Part shown: positions 1 to 13,063 of the stretch, piece by piece | Numbering within the stretch: position 1 is the first letter of the stretch | Layout: every line of letters starts with the position of its first letter | Assembly: GCA_963402885.1 (NCBI GenBank) | Contig: OY727098.1 | Span: 22,120,717 to 22,184,716 of the forward strand | Direction of reading: 5' to 3' | Length of the DNA: 64,000 nucleotides | DNA from: Antedon bifida | Lineage: Eukaryota > Echinodermata > Crinoidea > Comatulida > Antedonidae | The notes under the pieces: model-generated | What the model was told of the DNA's origin: nothing | Database searches by the model: none | Seen by the model: the letters and a program-made list of their open reading frames with translations, nothing else | Translations under genes and position numbers: made by a program

Positions 1-1010
1 GCAAACATGAGTTCAGATTGATTTCCTGTCCAAGCATCAGCATGTTGGAGTGTGTCCAGTTGAGCAGTCCGTTCCCAACATCGGGCCGTTGCTGCCTCTG
101 TGACCATGCATCCCTCATTGACCTCTGACAGAACAGGAAGTTGGACCAAGGCTTTTTTGAGTTATTCAAAAGCAACCTGCTGGTCCTCCCCCACACGAAC
201 TGAATGGTGAAGTGGCTGATAAATTCTCTATGGTAGTTTGCCAAGCAGGTTTGTTGGAGTATCTACATCAGTTTCGGAGAAAATTCCACCTATCTATGAA
301 AAAAAACACACTTGTTGAGTTTTAGTTTAAGGTTGGTATATTCTTAAATCTATCCAGGACAGTGGCTAAATTGTTTGGTGGTTAAATGGTTTTGCCTAGC
401 ATGACGATATCGTCAAATAAGGCTAAAACAGTGTCCCACACTAACCCCCTTAGGACTAATCCCATGGCATGGGAGAAAGTAGCTGGACAGTTAGAGAGAG
501 TTGGCTTGTAGCTGGCTTCTTTCTCCTCTTCACCAGCAAAATGAAGTGGCATGAGTCGGAGCTGTTGCTTAATCGCTGGAGCCTCCCCCATGTCTATCGC
601 ATGCTCAATACCTTGAACGTGCTAATATCAAATTTGTGTATTGGTCGTTATACGCTGATTAGATGTGGGTAGCCGCTATTGAAGTGTTCAGTCGCATATC
701 AGGTTGTCCTCCCTGTGATGGTGGTGCAAGCCCAGGACTTGGAGCAGATGATGTAGCACTCCGGATCCCTTGGGATTCCTGGTGTAATGGCGTAGCTCAG
801 GCTTGTGATATGAAAGAGTGGGAGGAGTATAGGAGTAGAGCAATATTCTGGTACATCCTTGTTTCCACCTTGGCTCCCTCAATTAGCCTCAGGACATAGT
901 GCAGTTGGACTTGACTCCGAAATGTAAGGTTGATCAAGGTAAATCGTAGAGTCCCCATTAGTGGGCATTAGACTGGCTTGCCCTTGCTAGGTTTCAGGAA
1001 TCCACTAAAT
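1..1010 (-). mobile_element. Ty3/Gypsy LTR-retrotransposon pol fossil (broken)
   Basis: The minus strand keeps recognisable pieces of a Ty3/Gypsy polymerase. Around 591-382 there is the reverse-transcriptase palm region, including a relative of the catalytic YxDD box (seen as LFDDIVMLGKT). Toward position 1 comes the stretch joining reverse transcriptase to RNase H, with the family's REFISHF and LKKALVQLPVL-like blocks. The part from about 600 to 1010 is more GC-rich than the surrounding DNA and probably belongs to the same element, but I cannot assign a domain there. No LTR is visible and the element runs off the left edge. It is broken, with several disruptions, and looks old. It lies in an intron or the upstream part of TMA16. 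Confidence 0.72.
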
Positions 1011-1193
1011 ACGTTGCAGTGTTAGGTGTACCTGGCTCCAGAGACTGATACCACAAAAACGTAAAAATCAAATAGAAAGATCTTAAAATGTACCTAAGTG
1101 TTAATATATTAGTAATTACTCTATTACAATCTAATTTCTGAATATGGAAACAGTATTTTTATAAATTCATAGAATGTTTCAATTTCCTTACAG

Positions 1194-4100
1194 CCAAAAG
1201 AAAAGAAAAGTCGAAACTTTCCACAGAAATTAGTTCATCCTAACAGTCGTAAGGCTAATAAATTAGGAGCTAAGGTGCTTCGTAAACAGAGAATTAACAG
1301 GTTAGTTAGTTTCCATTGAAGAAATGTTCATGTTTTGCAACCCATGTTCAACTGCATATTGGGTGTGAGGAAAACAATGCAATAACTTTAATTTCCAAAC
1401 CCATAAACAGATTGACTCAGCAAAAGTTAACAACAAGATAATAAATAATAATATAGATATAGATGGCAGGAGATGCAAAAAAGGCAGAACAAGTGTTTCA
1501 CCAGCTTTACAAAGTAACGGAACAAAAAGAAGCATGTGTTTAACGAATTAGTATGAAATACACATTTCATAATAATAACTTTGAATTGACGATTGTGACT
1601 GTTTTTATATTTTTTTCAAAAGTTTTTAAAGTTAGTTATGTTTTGTGTTTGAGAAATAAATAGTACAAAATGTTCTAATAAATCTTGCCTTTCCCACCAG
1701 AAATCTGTTGATTACTAAGCCGCTTGCTATTTATTTTCACAACTGTTCCCAAGGGATGTAATTCCAGATGATGTTAGATGTTGTGCATCTAGAGTAGTTG
1801 AATGATTAACCAATTCTGTCCCTAAGAGACTTGATTTCCAATTATCAGTTTGAAAGGCATTTTAAACAGAGTGTCTGATTTCCAATCTATGTTGATTCAT
1901 TGTCAATTTATTTCCGTTACTTTTTTTAATTGATTGTACTGCTAATTAATACAGTGAGGCTATTGCCTATCTTAAGGCATTTTAATTCTTACTGTATCTG
2001 TATGGCCCAGCAAACTAAAAATATATCAACAACCTATTTTTCTTTGTACTTGATACAGCCTGCCTAGTATCATATTAATTAAAAAACATTCATGAATAAG
2101 CTATACAAAATTCTTGTCTTTGCATTCCCAAAAAACTTAATGTTAAAATGTTGTACTACTGTATTTACCGTTCTTTTAATAATGCAAGAGATTTAGAACA
2201 TATTTTATCAAATTTCATTAACAATTACTTTTTAATTTAACATATTGTTAGAACACAGGAGGAGACAAATCTAAAACGAGGTACGCTTATAGAGAAGCTT
2301 CTATGGTTTCAGAATGAACTGGATCCTGACAAAGATATGTTTAGCAAAGAAGAAATGCATACAATTATTGAAAAGTTGGTATTTATTTTTAATATATGAT
2401 TATATTATTATCAAAACAACACAATTTTAATAATAATTAATAATGATGAGAATTTACATGGATGTGAAAAAAAAAAGAAATATAATGAATAAAATTGCCA
2501 TGTGTATGAAATTAAAATTTTAAATACTGTTAACTAATAGTCACTGTATCAAAAGTTATTTTTTGAACACCTGCATTTCAGTTAAATTTTGGTGAAAGTT
2601 AATAACTATTATGATACTTCAAAATGACCCACTTTTTTTCGAAATCTTTTATTTTTTATTTTTTTGGAATTAGTCAAAAGGACAATACATCTTTAATGTG
2701 GCATTGATAAAGTGTTAGACACCAAAGAGATGGATATTTGCCATTTATGTTTTAAAGAATATAATTCTGAGAAATAGTATTCTTGAAGTATTCATTCATA
2801 GCCAATTAATCCTAAAAGCCCCAGTTATCATAAATTGTCTGCTGAATGTATTCAAATCATTTATTTGCTTTTAACTCTATGGAATGGCAGGTATTTACAT
2901 AGATTTGACGAGGAACTAGAACAAATTGACATTGTTAAAAGCTTGAAACATCGTAAAGGACGCCAACATGCTTCAAGAGAAGATGTAATACTCGCAACCA
3001 TAGCAAGAGAAAAAGAAATATATCAATTGTCGGGGCTAGGTATATTATTCATGTTTTATTTATTTTTGTGACTATTTTTTTAATGATAATAATAAAAACT
3101 CTGTAAAAATATTTGTGTATTTTATTATATATCTTTAGAGAGAATAACCTGTGCTGTTTTTGGGTCCTCTGTAAATTAAGACATATCACAATGCAATTTT
3201 GAAAAATTATGAGGAATTTAAGCAAAAAATATTATACTGTATTTATAAATATTCAGCTCACAAACTACATGTATTTATTAAATTCCATTGCATTGATTAT
3301 ATTACTGTATCATGTTGAGTTGCTGATTGTGCAAATCAGCAAAAGGGATCCTATGAAAAGCTTTTAAGGATTTACTATTAATAATTTTGTAGGAATAACA
3401 CTTGACTTAAATGATGTTGTTGCGTTATCTGTTATTTAAAATTTTGTACTTTTCTGTGATTTCAGTAAATCTGTTATTATAAACAGTTTGAAATTAAAAT
3501 TAATTTTTCCTTTAATTCATCAGAAATAAGTTAATAATTTAATGTACACTAAACTCAAAATTTCATACATATGCACATAACACATCAATACAGAATTTCA
3601 ATTGATATTATCTGCGTTTTTGCTGGGTAAGGTTTTCACCAGTCACTTCTTTGAGTTGAGATAATACATATTAAAGAAAATGGAAGCCTTGCAATCATGC
3701 CACAATAGGAATGATTTATTTTATATCATCTGTAGTACAGAATATAGCATCTATGATGCTCTTATTTTTAACTTGGGTTACTTTCTTCCTTTTTTTTTGG
3801 TATGTTGGATTTTGTCAAGTTGTAAACATTGCTCATTGGGTTGTTACTGATTTCTTTTTCAATGGTTGTCCAACTTCGTGCTCCATAGTTATTAGAATAC
3901 ATTGGTTAAATCTCTTCTTTAGTCACAATATTATATGCTCTTGTTTGTGTATATACATTCCATAGCACCTCCATCATGCTTTCCCTCTTATTTCTATTTC
4001 TTCTTCATCCATGTCCATTCATTCAAAGCTGAATTGGATATTGATTTACATAACATGACTAATAGATAGTTTGCTGGTTTGCTGGCCTTCAACATGTTGA

Positions 4101-5951
4101 AACTGTCAATAATGTCATGTTATTCGTTCCTTATTCTCAAGTATTTGGTTTATGGTTGGTTATATCTTCAACTGCACTGATTATCCCTGTATAGAAGTGG
4201 ATAAGACTACTTTAATCAGCACTGTTTGTAATAAAGTAGAATCTAGCACATACTTGTGTCTAACTGGGTTGGTAATTTCTGCTACCAGCCTTAATTTCTT
4301 TATTAAGATAGAATGTTTAATTTAGAAACATTGTAGGAATGATAATACAACTGCCAGATGCTTTCCTCCCTAATTTTGCAAACCATTTTACTTATAAGTA
4401 TATACCCTTCTAACAAATGTCCTCAACTATCCAACACTACCAACAAATTAAAAACTGTGTTTTAACAAAATAAATCAACCAAAACAATTTGAAAAAAAGT
4501 TATTCTATGAAGCGATATAAAACTATTAATTGATTCACAATCAAATTTTATTCTTTATTATGTGGTTCTTAACAGGCTTATTCCAGAATTACAATTCACT
4601 GCAACATATTTTAATATTATTCCTTTAAAAAAATTGCTGTTGCTTGAAAACAAAGATATTAAGTGAACAAAAAAAATTTTAATTTGAAGTTTTAATTAAA
4701 TTTATCATAAAGATATTAAGAAGTTAGTACTCATTTTTATATGTTACAAATATTATTTAATAACTTACTAATCATTTTAAACCTTAATTTTATTTCACTT
4801 TTAATTGTTATCTGTTTTCAAGAACATGAAATTTAAGAAAGAAAATACTTTGATTTAAATGACTTGCTATAAATTGTCATTTTTATATTACTATTTTGCC
4901 ATTATGAATACAAGAAATAAAAGGTTAAAAGATAATCAACAATATATAAATCAAAAAACGCAATATCCTGTGTTTATGTCATGTCTGTTTCCCCCTCAAG
5001 ACTTTAAATTACCACCTGATAACACTGTTGAGGAAATAAAATGGTATGGGAATTAAGTTTGCGTCTTGGACTAGGATTAACCATAATAATTGTCTGTAAA
5101 GAGTGATCACCTACTGTTGGCCAATTATTCTGTCGTTAAAAACCATTTTACTTGTAGCTAGTATCATTGCAAAATTACAAAATGCTATCGGTTCTGTGAT
5201 TGATTTTTTAATAATTAATTTCTTGTTTTTTAATTTGGGATTTTTTTTCTTGATGGGAGGGGATTGTTATGTTATGGATACACCCAAACAAAGTACTACA
5301 GAACATGTTTTTTTAAATTTTAAAGAAGAAAAAAAGGGTTTGTTGCTTCTTTTATTGAAAATTTTAAATGATGCCAGTGACCACACATATCATCTATATC
5401 AATGTGTAAACCACTAAATGTTGTTTTTCAATGCATTAATTCATAAGAAATGATCTTACTGCAGTTTCATAGTAAGAGTTGATTTTTAATTTATATTTTT
5501 TGCATTAAATTTAAGAATCATTATTCCTCATAAATATTTCTGATAGATGATTTTGTTTTATTGATTCAAGTAAAGTAAAATGGATTACTGTACCTGTAAA
5601 GTTTATATGACAATGTGTCTTTTTCATGTGTAATTCTGTTATAAATCTCAACCAATAACAGCATTACATTTCAGAACTTTACAGATTTTACAAAATTATA
5701 TTCGTTTGGTGTTACTAAATAAAACTTCAACATTTTAATACAAGATATCATTTAATATTTACAAAAATTATTTGTTTTATTTAGAAGTCCCAGATGTGTT
5801 GACTGTCCATGGATGTGAGGTTTTCAGAGCTTGGAATGGAGAGGCTAGATATCTTCAATCATTGAAACTTACAAAGATAATAGCCAAGAATATTGGTACA
5901 AAGACAGAGATAGATAATACAGAACAAGAAGATCAAGGTGATGATAGATAG
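1194..5951 (+). CDS. TMA16: TMA16, translation machinery-associated protein 16 (5' exon outside the window)
   Basis: TMA16 binds late nuclear pre-60S ribosomal particles during large-subunit assembly (known for the family). Four coding exons join in phase: 1194-1300, 2252-2374, 2891-3039 and 5785-5951, with the TAG stop at 5949-5951. They encode 181 residues. The first block is the conserved lysine-rich head (PKEKKSRNFPQKLVHPNSRK), then LLWFQNELDP, then the best family signature, RYLHRFDEELEQI followed by GRQHASRE, then EVPDVL near the C-terminus and an acidic tail. The human protein has about 203 residues, so nearly all of it is here. The first visible exon starts with CCA directly after an acceptor, so the initiator ATG must sit on an exon left of the window. 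The last intron (3040-5784) is AT-rich and shows no other gene. A tail of the repeat family at 36282 and 57520 lies in the intron at 2668-2697. Confidence 0.9.
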
Positions 5952-6015
5952 AAATATATAATAATTCTAATACAAATACATTTTACTGCATTTACTACTG
6001 TTTTAATTTGGGCCT

Positions 6016-6021
6016 AATAAA
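6016..6021 (+). terminator. Candidate poly(A) signal of TMA16
   Basis: A canonical AATAAA lies 65 nt after the TMA16 stop codon. It is the first such hexamer downstream. The cleavage site itself cannot be placed from sequence. Confidence 0.45.
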
Positions 6022-6110
6022 AATAAGAAATGTTATACTGGATAGATTTATGATCTGTTTATTGTTGTTTTAATTAGTTTATGAGGAGGAAATTTTACAT
6101 TCATTATAAA

Positions 6111-6135
6111 TCTCTGTCTACACTATCAAACTTTT
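6111..6135 (+). repeat. Fragment of the TTAA inverted-repeat element seen at 60597
   Basis: About 25 bp match the terminal inverted repeat of the element at 60597-60759 (core CTGTCTACACTATCAAAC). Nothing of the interior or the other end remains. The fragment lies just left of another inverted-repeat element. Confidence 0.7.
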
Positions 6136-6176
6136 TTATTCCAACCTCTGGTTGTGGTATACAAAGATTCATACCT

Positions 6177-6404
6177 TTAAAGGACAACTTGACCGAGAAC
6201 CATATTTTAACAACGTATCAGAGATGCACATATGATTTCAGAACAATCGCGAGATTTACGATAACGCCGCACGCGCTCGCCGTACAGCAGCCGTCGCCGT
6301 AAATTGCTGTGACGTCACAAGTGCATGGAAAAATCTACCTCATGAGTTTTCACTGTTGTTAATATGCAAGAGGTGCTACTTTGACCTGTAGTAAGCTTAA
6401 ATTT
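6177..6404 (+). mobile_element. MITE family A, copy 1 (3' end missing)
   Basis: A TTAA followed by AGGACAACTTGACCGAGAAC opens a non-coding block that matches the complete copy at 28533-28792 over about 220 bp. The interior is CpG-rich compared with its surroundings and contains the palindrome TGACGTCA at 6310-6317. Similarity stops near 6404, before the right-hand inverted repeat, so this copy is truncated or was joined to other repeat DNA. Confidence 0.75.
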
Positions 6405-6414
6405 ACCAAAATGT

Positions 6415-7040
6415 TTAGTCTGGTATTTTGAAGAAACACTTCAATATCAAGATAAGCAAAAGAAACAATAAAAAAAATCAACAGTTATATTTTTTACGAT
6501 TTATTTACACAGTGTGTTTACTAGAAATTTCGCGATTTGCCAGACTTGTCTATTGACCCGAAAGAGTAGCTAGAAACATGACGTATGATGCTCTGGAATC
6601 ATTCAACCATATCGAACTAAAAACTGTTTTAATACGATCGCGGTGATTTTTGGTGAATAAAGACAATGATGTTACCGGCCTAACACTTGTACTCAAAGAC
6701 GATGGTGAGTAAATTATAAAAGTTCATGAATTTAGGCGTTCATAAACGGCGGCCAAAATAATCAGACCGACTCGATACCTACCTAGCTAGTAGTGTAGGT
6801 AGCTAGCCTAGCTTAGGCACCCGAATAGGCATATCAATAGGCTGCAGAGTCACCGCCACACACCACTGACACGACCCTTTGCGCGCGTTTCACACCACAC
6901 AGCAGAGGATCGAACGTTTGAGTTGCGATATGGTTAAATCGTAAACAAATATAAATGTTTAATTTTGTTATTGTTTCTTTTGTCTATCTGGATATTGAAG
7001 TGTGATGTTCCCACCAAAATCATACAAACGATGTTTTTTT
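6415..7040. repeat. Inverted repeat pair with a CpG-rich spacer
   Basis: About 85 bp at 6420-6510 reappear, reverse-complemented and at roughly 80% identity by eye, at 6935-7035 (shared core CAAAAGAAACAATA on one side). The spacer is richer in CpG than the flanks and contains ATG followed directly by a strong donor (ATG then GTGAGT, at 6702-6710). It may be a decayed transposon with long inverted ends, or two insertions of one repeat in opposite directions. Confidence 0.55.
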
Positions 7041-7149
7041 TGTTTAAAAATGACAAATATGTACTTTTGTCGCGATACGAGATCACACTCCAATCATCGC
7101 GGCGGAAGTACAAAATAGGCGGCGCTGTTGGATTTTAAAATTAATGCTA

Positions 7150-7300
7150 TTAAAAAAAAATTCCAAACGCGAAAAGACTTTTTTTTCGTACACGAAAAAA
7201 AACAAACTATTAAACGACCGTTGCATGCCATGTGACCCACAATCGTCCAATAAATTGACAGGAATTTGTTTAGGTGTTATATACAGTAATTTCAATAGTA
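7150..7300 (+). repeat. Dispersed repeat with palindromic head, copy 1
   Basis: The block holds a perfect 11-bp-stem palindrome at 7179-7202 (eight T, CGT, loop AC, ACG, eight A). About 100 bp of lightly conserved sequence follow, including 'TTTAGGTGTTATATA'. A second copy with the same order lies at 30215-30350. No coding capacity is seen. Confidence 0.6.
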
Positions 7301-9920
7301 GCGGGTCAGGTGCAATCATTGCAAGCCGTAAGAATATGGAAAGCGCAAGGTAACTCTTTGATCTTTCTTCGTTGGATTAATGAAAACCCATTGAACCAAG
7401 CGGAAAAAAACAACTTAAACTGCAAATACAATACAAACTGAAACGAATTCGTATCATCAATAAAATGACCATCAAAAGAAACAGACTACAACTAACATGG
7501 TTAGGCCTACAATGATGTATCTTGTAATTTGTTCACGCCCGAATTATCACCGCTATGTCGCACAAAATCATCTTCCTAGCGTTATCATAAACTGGCTAGA
7601 TTAATTGTGAATATATTATATTTTAAACTACCAATTGTATATTTAAAATTCGCAGTGCTTTGCGTGGGAAGTGACATGTATTTTATTTAGTTGTGCGTAG
7701 GAGTTACTTAAAAATCAGTTGGACATGTGTGAATGTATATTCAAACAACATCGAACGCTTATGTCAACTCGCATCGTAGAAGATAATTTGCGTTTAATCT
7801 GTACCCACTTGACCAACTTGCATAACTAGTATACTGTATGTAGGTCTATGATTATAACTAAACATATTTAGCTTTATTTAATTTAGGCTTATTTACATAA
7901 AAAATATATCTAAAGTACAGTACATCAAAGGTGACAAGTGTAACCCATGGTTTTTAGTTTATAGTTGTTGTTGGCAAGTATTGCATTACACCCATATAGT
8001 TGAAGTTGGATTAGGCCTAAAGCGGGAAATAAGAACAGAATGATGGATCAACTCCGATACTGTGATGTGCAACGCATATCTACAATGTGTCAAGTACTGT
8101 ACTTCTCTTAATCGATTCTTTCATTTTCATCATATTCGTGACAATACATTTACCTTTTTTATGCCAACCGTGGGTATTTTCTATTTTCCATCAGTTCCAT
8201 ATCTCTTGATAACTTGGCAAAAACATCACCCGCGAGTCATTTTTGTGTGTCTAACTTTTATTCTGAAACTTTTATTTAAACTACTTTAATAACGTTAGAT
8301 AAGAAAGTGTCCGTGCATGTAGGCATTCACAGATTGTCCTCTTAGGCCTACAGTAACTTTTCTTTAAAAACAATTTCCGGGCCCCAACGGAAATAAGTTT
8401 TTTATTGGGCCGAGCATCGTATTTTATTTTTTTTTTCTGTGTTTGTATGTTCATTTGTCAGTCCTTGTGTATGTAATGTTTTTAACAATTTGATCTTTTT
8501 AATATTTTAAATTTAAATAGTCTAACTTTAAATAGTCTACTTTCGTTCCATTCCCTTTCATTGACATGCGTGTAATTAACCTTTGTCGTGGCAGATTATT
8601 ATGAATTACTTTCAGTTTCGCAAATAAAATCACCTGTATTATAATAAAGTAGACTGCTAATATATTTCAGTGACGCACCCTCTCGCACGAATATAACTGC
8701 AGTTTATTAACGAAATAACCAAACATTTAAAAAAAAATTATTACACCTTATTTATAGAAGGGTGACCCTCAACAGCGCATGTTGACAATCAATGGGCCCT
8801 CTTGATGACAATAGGCCAGTCAATCAAATAGTATGGATACATTGTACTTGTTATTTGTTAAAATATGAAATACACTAAAAGATGGCGCAACATGACTCGA
8901 ATACCAATAGCAGTCATTTTGCACAACACTGTATTTTCACTGATTCAACAATGATTGTAATTTTATTTAAACAGACAGTTTGAATTACTAATATTTCTTT
9001 ACTTTACGACTTTGATTTTGTAGTCATATCAAGGGACCTCGTTTAGTTAAATATCGATTTGACTACGTTGAAATCCGTGTAATATAGAAGGCACGGTTAA
9101 TATAAAATACTTCATGTATCCAGTTGACTTTAGATCAGCTCAATATTTTCAAATTGCCGTTAGGAAGCATTATGAACTGCATTGCCGTAAGTGAAGATTT
9201 CGTTTGCATCACAATTCCATCGTAAATACCATTTCATCAATAATTGTCATGCCGTTTAAAACAAAACTACAATTAACATCAAGGTGCAAAAATTAAAGTT
9301 TAATGACTTCTAGTAACATACAACAGAATCGCCATCACTTTTCCCAGAAATGCAAATTATTAAATCATTACAGTGTTATTACGTTTCAATATAATGTACA
9401 AAGGCTTGATATCGTTTTTCAAAATAAAATGACAAAAGGAATATATCGATATGTTCGTGCATTAAATTTCATTTTGAATTACATGCATTATGTGTATTGC
9501 ACTTAATGCAAACAATGGATTTGTCAATACATTCACAATAGACATTCATAAAAGTAGTTGTTCAATTGTGCGCTTGTTAAACGATCTCGAAGGAATGTTT
9601 TTGTTTTGGTAACAATAATAAAAGGCGCCAATTCTTTTTTTTTATTCAATCTGTTGAACTTTAACATAATTACGCACTTTGATGTGCGCTAAATAAAACA
9701 CAAATCTAATTTAGAAAAACTAATAATAAAACAGGAAATGGAAGAAAGCTATTCATACTCATATGCTGCATCTCGGGACTGAAGTATGGTATTCATTAGA
9801 ATTATTAAGTTAATGATTATCTACGCAATAGCTTACAGAAGTCAGTATAATGTCTTGTTTTTTTTTATACGCAGAATGATTTTTGCCTGCCGTAACGAAC
9901 TATGTATTGTTTATTAGTAC
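7301..9920. other. Intergenic AT-rich DNA, no gene seen
   Basis: Open frames here are short, lack splice-supported partners and do not resemble known families. Apart from the LINE tail at 8372-8500 I see only AT-rich unique-looking sequence with a few TAGGCCTA palindromes. Confidence 0.5.
8372..8500 (+). mobile_element. LINE 3' tail fragment (CR1/L2 style)
   Basis: The run GGGCCCCAACGGAAATAAG, then a short GC-rich turn and a T-rich stretch, resembles the 3' untranslated tails of CR1/L2-type LINEs, which often carry a GGAAATAAG motif. No coding part is attached, so this would be a strongly 5'-truncated insertion. The call rests on tail style only. Confidence 0.4.
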
Positions 9921-9921
9921 T

Positions 9922-9963
9922 AGTCGCGTGGAAACGCGACTCTACAGCTCACTATGTCGGTCG
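9922..9963 (+). mobile_element. Helentron-like short element, 5' end only
   Basis: The first 42 bp match the left end of the elements at 13064 and 26211: the terminal hairpin (here AGTCGCGTGGAAACGCGACT), then TCTACAGCTCACTATGTCGG. The (GTCG)n core is reduced to about one unit and the right end is missing. LINE-derived sequence follows directly. Confidence 0.7.
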
Positions 9964-9984
9964 ATTGGATCTACATCCTCTCCC

Positions 9985-10495
9985 TCCTGAAAATAAGTGC
10001 TCCATGCTTAGTTTTCAGCTACCGGTATGGCTTTAGACCTACGCTTGCTTGCTTCCAGACATTCAAACTATAGCATGAACACAATGGTGAACACACTTTT
10101 GAAATGATGGCTTATGCTGACGACATTTCGGCTATTTCCCGTTTCAAATATGGTCAGAAACCGTGGAAAATCTTGAAACCTATCTTTCTTAATTACATCA
10201 CGGTAGAAACGCTACTTAAACATGAAAATGCATTGACTCCTCAGCTTTATAACAAACGATTACAAAATCTCTGAAATATGTGGGTGCAAGGATTCACTGA
10301 CAATACATTCTGTACATCCCTCTGTGCCATAACGGACATACTGTCCTGACACACATAGGCTTTCTGGCCAAAGAAATTACGAAGAAGCTTTGTTTTTCTT
10401 GTGTATTAGTATTGCTTGTAATATTTACTTGTATTTTTCTTCTTGTAATAGAGTTATTAAAGTTGATTTTGATCAAATGAATGAATGAAACAACG
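9985..10495 (+). mobile_element. LINE fragment with YADD reverse-transcriptase box and 3' tail
   Basis: Plus-strand translation near 10110-10140 gives MAYADDISAI, the catalytic box of a non-LTR reverse transcriptase. Further on come traces of the C-terminal part (LYNKRLQN), and the block ends in a short AATG/ATGA simple repeat at about 10478-10492, as many LINE tails do. Much of the reverse transcriptase is missing or frameshifted, so this is an old fragment with internal deletion. It directly follows the partial Helentron-like end. Confidence 0.65.
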
Positions 10496-10499
10496 CACG

Positions 10500-13060
10500 T
10501 CCACAGCAAGAACGCTTTGACTATCACGTGTTATTAATGTCATACTGACTGACATTTAAATATTTGATTCTACTATGAATGGCAAATTACTGGACCAATT
10601 TTATTCATGATGCCTTCTTATCTCCATTTAGAGGGTGTTCGCAAATTGGTCATCGACTGACAAAAATGATTAACAAATTGAAAATGTGTCTCTTAAAATG
10701 TTTGATGATTAAGTCTAAGCAAACCATGTTTTTGTCATCTGAAAGAATATGTAGATCCTGTAATTTAGGTCTCAGTCGCTGATTGATTCCACATGTCACC
10801 CTCTCTAAATTTAATTAGTTAAAAACTACGATATTATACAATTTTCAGAGTCATCCATGTGTAGGCCTAGCCTACTTACTAGAGGGAGTAAGAGCAACAA
10901 GCGTACCCTCTTGTTTTGTAATTAATCATTGTGTTTTTCGTTACATGGCTTTATGTAATGAACAATATTTGAAAAGTCAATGAATTCATAATACAATATC
11001 TATAGAAATAGTTTTTAATTATTAAACCTTGATATGAAAAAATCGCATTAAAAATGCACATACCAGTATATGAGCATCGGAGTCAAAATTAAAACAGCAT
11101 ATAGCCAAACTAATAATAATAAACATCAGTTTGTTTATTATCCATTCGACGTGATACAGTATATTGTATTATCCTAAGGGTATTATTACTTATATTAAAA
11201 AAAGATGAATTTGATTCTTAAGCAGATTACTTTTTTTTAAATGCCCTATGAATACAAATTGTCAGTGTTACTTACTAACGGAAGTGTGTAGGCTTAAATG
11301 AATGAAACAAAATAATATTTTAAACAATATTCTAAAATACACAACGTTGTTACAAGTTGCATCTTCAAACCGATATAAATATCATTTAAAGTATTTATAA
11401 TTTTATATCTCATTTACATACTTATGAATAGACTGTAGTTATAATACTCTCTGCCCTTGGAATTATTGTTCATTCCTGATGATGATCAAATAAAGATCGA
11501 AACGTTGAATCATGGCTTGCCTCTCGTAATTAGGAGTCAATTTTATACTATGTTATACTTTTGTATTTATTAATAATTAATTATTTTTTTTAGTAGTGTG
11601 TGATTTTTAATTGTATATTATTTGAATAGTAATTAATATAAACTACCATGTTCTGTTTTGAATCACCTTTGTATAGATGCTTTACGACTCACTTACAGGT
11701 TGAATCATCCAGGTACGAGAACCTCTGACCGCAGTGAGACTAGCATGACTCAATCAGGCTTGCACATTCATACTCAGCTAAATCCAAGTATTGTATATAT
11801 TTGATTGTATAATATCGGGTTTTAGCAATCTCATTGGTCGAGCAGCACAGCATCTCACTAATCAGTGTGTATGCAGTATCTGACAATTTTTTTCAGATCA
11901 GATCTAAGCAGGAATTGGCGTATGTCACGTCTTATGTTGCTTTTCGTTTATCAATACCTACTCTTAAATTTGGTATGATATTGCTTGCGGTTTATTTAGG
12001 ACGTAATATATAATAAACAGGCTGCGTCTGTTCACCATTGTAATTGTACTCTACACATCGTGATAGCCGTTATTGTTCTCTAAACCTTCTCGGAATCAAT
12101 ATTATTCCAATTGTTTATAGCTGTGAGTGATTGTAAGATTTTCGAATTAACTTTTGAGGACGAGAGTTGAATATCAATGTAAATGTTCATCAATTGTAAG
12201 TAGTCATCGTTGTTATTACATTTTTAATTATTTCATTATTATAACTAGTCATCTAAATCTATTACGTCAGATAAATCTATAGATATTACTTTGGATTGTC
12301 TTCCCGAATTTCATAAGAAACAGATGAGGCAATTGCGAATGTGTGATGGATTCCGTAACTCTTGAATAGTCTTTAATTGTGGTATTATAGGTTCTATTTT
12401 AATTTAATGAATATGTATTATCTTTTCCTGCATAAATTTAAAATTTGAAATTAATATTATTTATTTGGAAATACAGTATACCATTTCTGCGAGTAGTAAG
12501 ACCCAGCAGAAAAACATAACAAAACACTGAACTGAAACACGAACACAAACTTGCTGTAAGTCGAGAAAGCTTCAAATTGTCCTGTCGAGATAATAAAGGC
12601 TTTCTTCGATATGTTTGTTTCAATGCTAGTATGTGTTAGGCTAGCCAGATATGTATCTTCATTTTGGATATTTGGATTTGTCGAGCCTACTAATACATTA
12701 ACATTAAACTCTTTTAATTTTCTAAACGTAGGGGAAGGCCATAGAATTGATTTTATGTTGTATTGTAGTTTTGTATTTCAAAAGCCAGGCTTTTGTTTTA
12801 ATGATCTGAGGTGAAAATTAACATAACGTGTGATGTACATCGACATTCTGACGCTTTCTGTATCAATTGTAATGTGAATACACATTAAGGTTGTATATAT
12901 AAAAGGTTATTATAGGTTATTTATGTTCCATTAGTTTGTTAACATGGTTGTTGGACAAAAGTAACAAAATTGATATTTGTTAAATCTGTTCGTTTTAACA
13001 ATTTGCTAATCGAGTTCTATTCTATGGCCTACTATCAACGGAAATTTCTATTGCATTGTT
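10500..13060. other. Intergenic AT-rich DNA, no gene seen
   Basis: Only the hammerhead-like motif at 11476 stands out. Frames of up to 77 codons occur but show no protein family or codon pattern that supports a gene. Confidence 0.5.
11476..11504 (+). ncRNA. Hammerhead-ribozyme-like core in a retroelement tail
   Basis: CTGATGA (11476-11482) is followed by TGATC, a 7-nt loop AAATAAA, GATC, and then GAAAC (11499-11503). This is the order CUGAUGA, stem II, GAAA that defines a hammerhead core. Such motifs are known in Penelope-like elements and their derivatives. I could not fold a convincing stem III with a UH cleavage site, so it may be degenerate. Confidence 0.4.
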
Positions 13061-13063
13061 TTT

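Noticed and set aside
5103-5417. 104-codon open frame inside the last TMA16 intron
   Set aside because: Hydrophobic, low-complexity reading of T-rich intron DNA. It is removed by the well-supported splice from 3039 to 5785.
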